Of a stretch of DNA of 64,000 nucleotides, positions 58,169 through 64,000 are shown one piece after another; the first letter of the stretch is position 1; each line of letters starts with the position of its first letter. Location: positions 248,001 through 312,000 of the forward strand of contig NZ_JAEQBW010000002.1 of assembly GCF_016679925.1 (NCBI RefSeq), given 5' to 3'. Both the position numbers and the translations under genes were made by a program. Source of the stretch: Marivirga aurantiaca. Its GTDB lineage: Bacteria > Bacteroidota > Bacteroidia > Cytophagales > Cyclobacteriaceae. The notes below the pieces were generated by a model. It ran no database searches. It was given only the letters and a program-made list of their open reading frames with translations, and was not told the DNA's origin.

Positions 58169-58996
58169 ATGCAAGCTAGCATTTCATCTTTTAAAACTTC
58201 AGATAATCTTTCATTAGAGGTACAAAACTACCTTTACCAGGAGGAGCCGGAGAAAATACTTTTAATTATTCACGGACTTGGAGATCATGCCGTTCGCTAT
58301 CAGCATGTGGCTGAATATTTTGGGAAAGAGGGATATAGTAGTGCAGTGTTGACTTTACGAGGGCACGGGAAGTCAGACGGAAAAAGAGGCCATGCACCTT
58401 CAATGGAACAGTTGGTACTTGATGTAGAGTATTTTGTTCGTCAAATTAGGTGTAATCATATTGATGCCAGGCTTTATTTATATGGTCACAGTATGGGAGG
58501 AAATATTATATTGAATTATTTATTGAAGGATCAATCCAGTGAAATCAATGCAGGAATTGTCACTTCCCCCTGGATTAAATTGGCTTTTGAGCCTCCGAAA
58601 TGGAAAACTGTTGTAGGAAATATAATGGCCGATATTATTCCCACTCTCACGCAAAGTAATGGGCTTGATGTAAATGAGATTTCCTCCATACCTGAAGAGG
58701 TAGAAAAATATGCCAGGGATCCGTTGAATCATAATAAAATCTCAGCAAAAATGTTTAAAGTGATTACAAAGGGCGGTGAGAATATTCTTTCAAAAGCAGA
58801 TAAATTCCATCATCCTATTTTTCTGGCGCATGGTTCAGCGGATAAAGTGACTGATGCAGCTACTACTCAGGAGTTGTCTGCCAGAAATGATTTATTTAGC
58901 TGGCATAGTTACGAAGGTAATAAACATGAAATCCATAATGATAACGCTTTTCACCAATTAATGGAAGATATAGGGAAGTGGTTAAAGGATAAATAA
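58169..58996 (+). CDS. Alpha/beta hydrolase, monoacylglycerol lipase-like
   Basis: A 275-residue serine hydrolase from ATG 58169 (MQASISSFKTSDN); the frame opens at 58118. The oxyanion block is IIHGLGDHAVRYQHVAEYF, the nucleophile is in GHSMGG, with LRGHGKSDGKRGHAPS, and the late Asp (AHGSADKVTD) and His (EGNKHEIHND) complete the triad. The pattern is that of monoacylglycerol lipases. Following the glycerol operon, it would supply glycerol and fatty acids, a good contextual fit. Confidence 0.85.
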   Translation: MQASISSFKTSDNLSLEVQNYLYQEEPEKILLIIHGLGDHAVRYQHVAEYFGKEGYSSAVLTLRGHGKSDGKRGHAPSMEQLVLDVEYFVRQIRCNHIDARLYLYGHSMGGNIILNYLLKDQSSEINAGIVTSPWIKLAFEPPKWKTVVGNIMADIIPTLTQSNGLDVNEISSIPEEVEKYARDPLNHNKISAKMFKVITKGGENILSKADKFHHPIFLAHGSADKVTDAATTQELSARNDLFSWHSYEGNKHEIHNDNAFHQLMEDIGKWLKDK

Positions 58997-59054
58997 AAAT
59001 GCTTCTGAAGAGTGATAAATTGTACGTAAAGAAGGGAAGGATACATTATCTCTC

Positions 59055-59834
59055 TTAATAGTCAGAGAATTTGATACTTACCATACTTCCATATTCCATT
59101 CCCAAAAGCTCAGCAGCATTTCCTTCTTTGATCCCGATTTCAAGTACGCTTTGGTCGTTGAATAACGCAAAGGCCTCGCCTCCGCTGGTTTCGTGGTAGT
59201 AACTGAGTACTTTAGAAAGCACGTAATTCCGGAATTTCACTTGTACACTTTTCCCTTTGCTTAGGATGTCAAAGTCTTTCTTGCCTATGTTGGTGATGAG
59301 GTTGCCGTAATCATCCACATGTACTACATGCCCCTGAATGATTTCCCTTGTGGCTTTTACCCTTTGCGGCAAGTAACGTACAAAATCTTCCTGGCTCATT
59401 GCTTCACCTAATTGCGCAATGGGTTTTTTGTTCTGAAGTTTCAAAGCTGCAACAGCCAAAGTGTCCTTTGCAGGAAAATTACTAAAGGGTTCTTCTTCCT
59501 TTATTTTGATAATTTCATCCGGTGATTTTTCATCCAGCAAACCCAGCATACCGTTATTACTCCCTAAGATGATTTGATTATTGAGTTTAATGGCTATCAT
59601 ACTTTCATTTGCCACTGTACGCATGTTGACAGCTGCTATATGAATGGTTCCTTCAGGAAAGTCCTGATAAACTGATTTTAATACCTGCGCTCCATGAATG
59701 ATATCGAACTTTTTGATCTTATGAGAGATGTCAATGATTTGGATTTCAGGGTTTTCGGTCAATATTTTGGCCTTCACGGAAGCAACATAGTGGTCTTGCC
59801 AGCCGAAATCCGATAGAAAAGTAATCAAAGGCAT
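59055..59834 (-). CDS. SAM hydrolase/adenosyltransferase (DUF62)
   Basis: A 259-residue protein of the SAM-dependent fluorinase/chlorinase fold, most of whose bacterial members use hydroxide and split SAM to adenosine and methionine. Family marks are the N-terminal ITFLSDFGWQDHYVASVKA, DISHKIKKFD, the GSNNGML loop and HVDDYGNLITNIGK. Halogenation cannot be excluded from these motifs but is rare. It is divergent from phoH with 92 bp between. Confidence 0.9.
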   Translation of the reverse strand: MPLITFLSDFGWQDHYVASVKAKILTENPEIQIIDISHKIKKFDIIHGAQVLKSVYQDFPEGTIHIAAVNMRTVANESMIAIKLNNQIILGSNNGMLGLLDEKSPDEIIKIKEEEPFSNFPAKDTLAVAALKLQNKKPIAQLGEAMSQEDFVRYLPQRVKATREIIQGHVVHVDDYGNLITNIGKKDFDILSKGKSVQVKFRNYVLSKVLSYYHETSGGEAFALFNDQSVLEIGIKEGNAAELLGMEYGSMVSIKFSDY

Positions 59835-59854
59835 ACAAACAGTAGAATTATTAT

Positions 59855-59862
59855 TAAATTTG
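59855..59862 (+). promoter_or_regulatory. Candidate phoH -7 element
   Basis: TAAATTTG fits TAnnTTTG and lies 64 bp before the phoH start in the divergent spacer. No TTTG is seen at the normal -33 distance. Confidence 0.3.
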
Positions 59863-59926
59863 TTTAAAACAAAACTACATAAAATTTAGTACTAACTCAT
59901 TTTAAAACCTTAAACAAAAAAAGCAT

Positions 59927-60895
59927 TTGGTAGAAAAAGTAATTACCTTAGAAAATGTGTCCTTGGTTGATTTTTTAGGAGTGGAAAATCGTAATATCAA
60001 TGAATTGTCTTCTGCCTTTCCTAAGTCAAAAATTATCTCCCGGGGCAACGAAATAAGAATACAAGGCAGTTCGCCAGAAATTATTCGTATTAATCAAATA
60101 GTTCAGTCACTGGTTGGCCATTACCATAAATATGGGAAAGTGACTGAAGAAAGTATCAAGTCTTACCTTAGCGAAGAGCAGTCCGAATCCAAAAGAAAAC
60201 TTCAGATAGATGCCGAAGAAACGTTGGTATTTGGCACCAAAGGATATGCTATTAAGGCCAAAACGCCCAATCAAATTAAACTGGTACAAAGTGTTTATAA
60301 AAATGATTTGGTTTTTGCAATAGGTCCAGCAGGAACAGGTAAAACCTATATTTCCGTGGCCATGGCGGTTAGAGCTCTTAAAAACAAAGAAGTAAGAAAA
60401 ATAATTATTACCCGACCGGCTGTTGAGGCAGGTGAGAATTTAGGTTTCCTTCCCGGTGATTTGAAAGAGAAAATAGATCCTTATTTGCGGCCTATTTATG
60501 ATGCACTGGAGGATATGGTGCCATCAGAGAAATTGAAGTATTACCAGGAGAACAGGGTAATTGAAATTGCTCCATTGGCTTATATGCGTGGTAGAACTTT
60601 GCATAATGCATTTATCTTATTGGATGAAGCACAAAATACAACTCCCATGCAAATTAAAATGTTTCTGACGCGCATGGGCCCTAATTCAAAAGCCATCATC
60701 ACTGGAGATATGAGTCAGGTGGATTTACCTAAAAAGCAAAAATCAGGTTTGATTGAATCTACCAGAATACTAAAGAACATTGAAGGGATTAGCATTATCC
60801 ACCTGACTGGTGAAGATGTAGTCCGACATAAATTAGTTAGACAAATAATTGAGGCATACGATAAGCATGATGCCTCGGAAGCCGAAGATAAATGA
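59927..60895 (+). CDS. PhoH family ATPase
   Basis: A 322-residue cytoplasmic ATPase with a TTG start (MVEKVITLENVSLVDFLGVE). The Walker A is GPAGTGKT, Walker B LLDEAQNTT, and TRPAVEAGENLGFLPGDLKEK and ITGDMSQVDLP are family blocks. PhoH proteins have been tied to RNA metabolism and helicase-like activity, with the role still vague. It overlaps the GNAT gene by 4 bp (ATGA), so the two are coupled. Confidence 0.92.
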   Translation: MVEKVITLENVSLVDFLGVENRNINELSSAFPKSKIISRGNEIRIQGSSPEIIRINQIVQSLVGHYHKYGKVTEESIKSYLSEEQSESKRKLQIDAEETLVFGTKGYAIKAKTPNQIKLVQSVYKNDLVFAIGPAGTGKTYISVAMAVRALKNKEVRKIIITRPAVEAGENLGFLPGDLKEKIDPYLRPIYDALEDMVPSEKLKYYQENRVIEIAPLAYMRGRTLHNAFILLDEAQNTTPMQIKMFLTRMGPNSKAIITGDMSQVDLPKKQKSGLIESTRILKNIEGISIIHLTGEDVVRHKLVRQIIEAYDKHDASEAEDK

Positions 60896-61329
60896 TTACA
60901 GTAAAAACCGTTGAATCCCCTGAGGAGCTGAAGCAAATCTTTTCCATAAGGGAAGAAGTGTTCGTAAAAGAACAAAAAGTAGCTCCTGAAGAAGAGTATG
61001 ATCAATTTGAAGAAACTTCCTTCCATTTTATTGCCAAAGATGAGGAAGACAATCCTTGTGGCACTGCTCGTTGGAGATTTACTGATAAGGGTATCAAGTT
61101 GGAGCGTTTTGCCGTACTGAAATCTGCCAGGGGAAAAGGAGTAGGGCAGGTTTTGGTCAAAGCAGTATTAGATAACATTCGTGCTCACCCTGAATCAAAG
61201 GGCAAAAAAATGTATATGCATGCACAGTTGCAGGCGGTGTCATTGTATTCCCGCTTTGGCTTTGAAAAAGTGGGCGAGCAATTTGAGGAATGTAATATTA
61301 TGCATTATCAGATGGAGATGAATTTGTAG
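60892..61329 (+). CDS. GNAT family N-acetyltransferase
   Basis: A 145-residue acetyltransferase. The acetyl-CoA loop is in VLKSARGKGVGQVLVKAVLD, with the preceding strand LERFAVL and the later MHAQLQAVSLYSRFGFEKVGEQF pattern, as in small ElaA-like GNATs. The substrate is unknown. It is coupled to phoH by a 4-bp overlap and followed by a large palindrome. Confidence 0.85.
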   Translation: MITVKTVESPEELKQIFSIREEVFVKEQKVAPEEEYDQFEETSFHFIAKDEEDNPCGTARWRFTDKGIKLERFAVLKSARGKGVGQVLVKAVLDNIRAHPESKGKKMYMHAQLQAVSLYSRFGFEKVGEQFEECNIMHYQMEMNL

Positions 61330-61347
61330 AGGATTTCTATTTGATCT

Positions 61348-61393
61348 GGACGGAATGTAGAGACGCAATGCATTGCGTCTCTACATTCCGTCC
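61348..61393. repeat. Perfect 46-bp palindrome
   Basis: Two 23-bp arms that are exact complements with no loop, centred between 61370 and 61371. The inner part is GAGACGCAATG/CATTGCGTCTC. It lies 19 bp after the GNAT stop and could act as a terminator or be a REP-type mobile repeat. Confidence 0.9.
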
Positions 61394-61710
61394 TAACCAA
61401 TTCGGGTCACAATCCAAAAATTTGGCATTCTTTATTCGTGGATGAATAATGACGATAATATTAAATAATTGATTTTCAAATGATTAAGACAGGTTTTGCC
61501 TAGGCATTTATATAAACCTAATAGCTAAAATTTGGATATTTTAAATTTCATGTTTTCAACATGAAATTTATTAATAAAAAGATTCACACAGTTTTACTAT
61601 TTTTCTGCTACACCTGGATCCTGCCTAGGTCAGACGATAGTCAGACCGAAGACAACCGTACAGCAATGGCTCTAGTATTGACATCAAATCGTAATTAAAT
61701 AAAGCAACCT

Positions 61711-61826
61711 CCAAGTCGGCACCTCAGAGAGGTCAGACTTGTTTAGTACCTGAAAGGTTGGCCAAGGAATTATGCTGGCTAGGTGTTCTTCTAAGATGTC
61801 TGACGTTTTCAACGTGCCTACATCGG
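61711..61826. repeat. 116-bp intergenic repeat, copy 2
   Basis: Same length as copy 3 (62847-62962) and closely similar along its whole length. It contains AGAGGTCAGACTTGTT, AAAGGTTGGCCAAGGAATTA and TGTCTGACGTTTTCAACG. The right half also matches copy 1. Confidence 0.8.
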
Positions 61827-61946
61827 CTTAGGGCTTATAAGAATGTCAGACATTTGAGTAGTAAAATTGCTTTTAATGGATAGTGAATTGCTCCGAAAAC
61901 ACTATCTTACCCACACAAAACTATTGAACAAAAACCTAATAAAAGA

Positions 61947-62798
61947 ATGAGAACCCACATCCTAACTCTATTAATAAGCTTTTTATTCGTAACTTCAGCC
62001 TGTGAACAAAAGGAGGTTTCTTCAGAAAATTTAACTGAAAATCAAGAACATCAATCGACAGAATTTCAAATTTATACGGAAGAACAAAAGGCAATTATAG
62101 ACGAACATTTGAAGAATGACGCTTGGCGCCATGATCTATATTCAAGAGAATATCAGGAAGCGATCAACAGAGGTTTGGAAAAAGACAGCACCATTTCCTA
62201 TTTATGGCAGCAAAAGGCTATGCCTTTATTTAAACAAGGTAAATATGAAGTGGGGATGGAGTTTATCGATCAGGCGGTTAAATATGATCCCAGGCGTTAT
62301 CAGGACTACCGGGCATTTATAAAATGTGTATTTGCTAAAACCTACAAGGCTGCAATTATAGATTTTGAAGATTGTAAAAAGAAATACGGAAATAGCTTTG
62401 TGATGGATCATACTTATGATTTTTACATCGCATTGTCTTACCTGCAATTGAATGAATTTGAGAAAGCAGAACAAATTTTTGAGAAAGACCATGCATGGCA
62501 GCTCATAGAAAAAGGCGAAGACTGGCTCCATCATTTGGATTTATTTTACTATGGCATAAGCAGATATGAACAAAGAAATTATACGGGAGCTATTGAAATG
62601 TTCGACCAGGCCCTGGCATTTTATCCGGATTTTTCTGATGTACAAGTCTATAAAGCTAAGTGCTTAAGCAAATTAGGGAAAACTGAAGAGGCTGAGAAGT
62701 TATATAAAATTGCTGAAATAAATGGAAGAAAAGGCTTTACTATAAATGAAGATAATGCAATATATGAACGCTACCCCTATCAAATGAGGTGGCATTAA
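61947..62798 (+). CDS. Tetratricopeptide-repeat lipoprotein
   Basis: A 283-residue lipoprotein with lipobox VTSAC (C19). Several TPR-type helix pairs follow: ISYLWQQKAMPLFKQGKYEVGM, YDFYIALSYLQLNEFEKAEQIF, LDLFYYGISRYEQRNYTGAIEMFDQAL and VYKAKCLSKLGKTEEAEKLYK. It is probably a periplasmic or outer-membrane scaffold protein. Flanked on both sides by copies of the same intergenic repeat, it may have been acquired or rearranged. Function unknown. Confidence 0.8.
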   Translation: MRTHILTLLISFLFVTSACEQKEVSSENLTENQEHQSTEFQIYTEEQKAIIDEHLKNDAWRHDLYSREYQEAINRGLEKDSTISYLWQQKAMPLFKQGKYEVGMEFIDQAVKYDPRRYQDYRAFIKCVFAKTYKAAIIDFEDCKKKYGNSFVMDHTYDFYIALSYLQLNEFEKAEQIFEKDHAWQLIEKGEDWLHHLDLFYYGISRYEQRNYTGAIEMFDQALAFYPDFSDVQVYKAKCLSKLGKTEEAEKLYKIAEINGRKGFTINEDNAIYERYPYQMRWH

Positions 62799-62846
62799 AG
62801 AAAACCTTTTTATAACAAGCCATGACAGGATTCGTGAATGAAGTCC

Positions 62847-62962
62847 CCAAGTCGGTACCTCAAAGAGGTCAGACTTGTTGAGTACCTGAAAGGTTGGCCA
62901 GGGAATTATGCTGGCAGAGTGCTCCTATGGGATGTCGGACGTTTTCAAAGTGCCTGACATTG
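62847..62962. repeat. 116-bp intergenic repeat, copy 3
   Basis: Same length and order of blocks as copy 2, differing at scattered bases mainly in the right half. Contains AGAGGTCAGACTTGTT and GAATTATGCTGGC. Lies 49 bp after the TPR lipoprotein gene. Confidence 0.8.
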
Positions 62963-63453
62963 CTCGCTGGATACAATAAAAACGCTATTCAATTCGGTAT
63001 TTCAAAGAAGCCAGAGATGCGAGCCTTTCCCTACTAAAACCTGTCTGACTTGCTGACCAGGAATCCTGCTTCCTAACAAAAACCACCAAGTATTCTCCGA
63101 TGGTTTTATTACCAATGTCGGACACTAACCTTTACTGAATTAGCTAATCAGGAATTAAGATTGAACTTTACAGCTAAAGCTAGCGCAGTGCTTCATTCAA
63201 TGTCAGACATTTGCATTCCCCGCAGACTTTTTATCTTAGTATTGGAACTCTCCCCTTTTCTTTCAATAGCATCGGGAGGGGCAGGGGGATTATGGCTTCA
63301 ACTAGCTGAAAAACCAGAAAAGAAACCCCTTTTTCAACCCTCCCCATCATTTAACACCTAAACTACTACCTACTTATAGGTATTTTGCTGTGCTATTCGA
63401 TGAAATATTAGGATTAGATAAGGCAATCGTTTATGTTCAACACTTTGAATACA

Positions 63454-63516
63454 GTAACCGGCTTAAAGCTGTGTGTAAATGTTGGTAAGCTTTTACAATC
63501 GCTTGTTGTGGGTTAC
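63454..63516. repeat. attC-like bulged hairpin
   Basis: Three stacked stems separated by bulges: GTAACC/GGTTAC (63454-63459, 63511-63516), AAGC/GCTT (63466-63469, 63501-63504) and TGTAAA/TTTACA (63474-63479, 63492-63497). This is the layout of integron recombination sites, but the canonical GTTRRRY box is not clear. Confidence 0.4.
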
Positions 63517-63578
63517 TTAAAAATATATTGTAAGTATGTGTACCTTGAGGTGCACATATCCACATGTTGACATTCATT

Positions 63579-64000
63579 ATGGAGAGACTTTTTACATATA
63601 TCGTAATCGGACTTTTAGTCGGATGTACCTCATACAAAGAGACATGTAGAAAAGGATTGCCTGAAAAACAATATGACTTTCTTGTAGATATTAAAAGACA
63701 ATCGAATTTTAACTATTTAGAGGCAATCGTTGATTTCCGTCAGTTTGGAGCTTATTCTAAAAATTTATGGGTTAGAAAGTCTGAAAGCCTAAAAATAGTT
63801 TATTCTTCATTAAAGCAAATTGGCCTTAAAAGATTCATTTCCGAAGAAGAATTTAATAAGCCATTATTTACTGACCACTGGGCAGAAACCTCTTGGGCAA
63901 ATAAGTCTATAAATCAAATAGTACAAAACCTTATCCAATCTTATTCCGATACAACTGGATTTGACAAATACTACATAGAATTTTGGAATCGTAGAAAAGC
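63579..64000 (+). CDS. Lipoprotein of unknown function, 3' end missing
   Basis: The frame opens at ATG 63579 and has no stop before the window ends, giving at least 140 residues. The signal peptide MERLFTYIVIGLLVGC gives a lipobox cysteine at C16. The visible part after it is polar and helical with aromatic residues (FLVDIKRQSNFNYLEAIVDF; TDHWAETSWANKSINQIVQN) and no motif that I recognise. It follows an attC-like hairpin and has no close upstream gene. It could be a stand-alone cassette gene. Confidence 0.65.
   Translation, partial: MERLFTYIVIGLLVGCTSYKETCRKGLPEKQYDFLVDIKRQSNFNYLEAIVDFRQFGAYSKNLWVRKSESLKIVYSSLKQIGLKRFISEEEFNKPLFTDHWAETSWANKSINQIVQNLIQSYSDTTGFDKYYIEFWNRRK

Larger units (their letters stand above)
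61330..61946. other. Repeat-rich intergenic region
   Basis: 617 bp without a supported gene. It holds a perfect 46-bp palindrome (61348-61393), a block matching the copy 1 locus (61618-61649), copy 2 of the intergenic repeat (61711-61826) and the odd palindrome AATGTCAGACATT (61842-61854). The rest is AT-rich. Confidence 0.7.
62799..63578. other. Gene-free, repeat-rich region
   Basis: 780 bp without a supported gene. It holds copy 3 of the intergenic repeat (62847-62962), further TGTCGGACA/TGTCAGACA motifs (about 63117-63124 and 63200-63210), a G-rich remnant GGGAGGGGCAGGGGG (about 63274-63288) similar to the leuS element palindrome, and an attC-like hairpin (63454-63516). A 66-codon frame at 63161-63361 overlaps these repeats and is not credible. 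Confidence 0.65.

Noticed and set aside
59055-59834. SAM-dependent halogenase
   Set aside because: The fold is shared, but most bacterial members are hydroxide-using SAM hydrolases and no halogen-pathway genes are near.
63161-63361. 66-codon frame in the gene-poor end region
   Set aside because: It overlaps the G-rich repeat remnant and TGTCAGACA motifs, has no homology by eye and no promoter.
63437-63637. 66-codon minus-strand frame
   Set aside because: It runs antisense across the attC-like hairpin and the start of the lipoprotein gene, whose lipobox is clear.

Overview
The window is 64 kb of chromosome from a Bacteroidota bacterium, most likely Cytophagales (Marivirga/Fulvivirga-like). 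The grounds are low GC, lipoproteins and outer-membrane genes of Bacteroidota type (DUF4920, DUF5683, LVIVD-repeat proteins, LptD), the order parA-parB-DUF5683-dapB-lepB, and -7 elements of the form TAnnTTTG. I found no tRNA or rRNA gene, prophage or CRISPR array. Most genes are housekeeping; the accessory DNA is one in-frame element inside leuS and several intergenic repeat families.

Layout. 1-1.5 kb: 3' part of a membrane ferredoxin-like gene. 1.6-5.2 kb: a small unknown gene and leucyl-tRNA synthetase, which carries an in-frame DUF559 nuclease domain between exact-phase direct repeats. 5.3-11.7 kb: small lipoprotein and membrane genes, a penicillin acylase-like hydrolase, kdsC-kdsA (KDO synthesis) and an unknown lipoprotein. 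11.8-13.3 kb: a satD-DUF3307 pair behind three phased palindromes. 13.3-18.7 kb: a mutagenesis (SOS-like) cassette of short DnaE, DinB, a small unknown protein and an XRE-S24 self-cleaving repressor, with shared ACTAA-N5-TTAGT boxes. 18.7-19.1 kb: copy 1 of an intergenic repeat. 19.1-25.3 kb: topA, a SixA-like phosphatase, an agmatinase-family enzyme and a TPR-SpoIIE phosphatase. 25.5-31.9 kb: an LVIVD lipoprotein triad, folB, a DivIVA-like protein, a WD40 protein, a phosphopantetheinyl transferase, a thioredoxin-fold protein and a SirB1-like protein. 31.9-38.1 kb: acyl-CoA carboxylase beta, MlaD, a cell-wall amidase and, divergently, LptD.

38.1-54.1 kb is almost all on the minus strand: a D-2-hydroxyacid dehydrogenase, an RluA-type protein with an altered catalytic motif, lepB-dapB-DUF5683-parB-parA, gpsA overlapping a PlsB-type acyltransferase (making and acylating glycerol 3-phosphate), a Cys/Met-metabolism PLP enzyme, an MscS channel and a large anchored protein of unknown function. 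53.4-59 kb is a glycerol module: a DeoR/GlpR repressor divergent from glpD-glpK-glpF and a monoacylglycerol-lipase-like hydrolase. 59-61.3 kb: a SAM-hydrolase family protein, PhoH and a GNAT acetyltransferase. 61.3-64 kb is gene-poor: a perfect 46-bp palindrome, copies 2 and 3 of the intergenic repeat, a TPR lipoprotein, an attC-like bulged hairpin, and a lipoprotein gene running off the end.

The most striking items are the nuclease-bearing element inside an essential synthetase gene, the palindrome array in front of satD, the boxes of the mutagenesis cassette, and the repeat family spread over three intergenic loci. Function calls rest on recognised motifs read by eye; no database search was possible.
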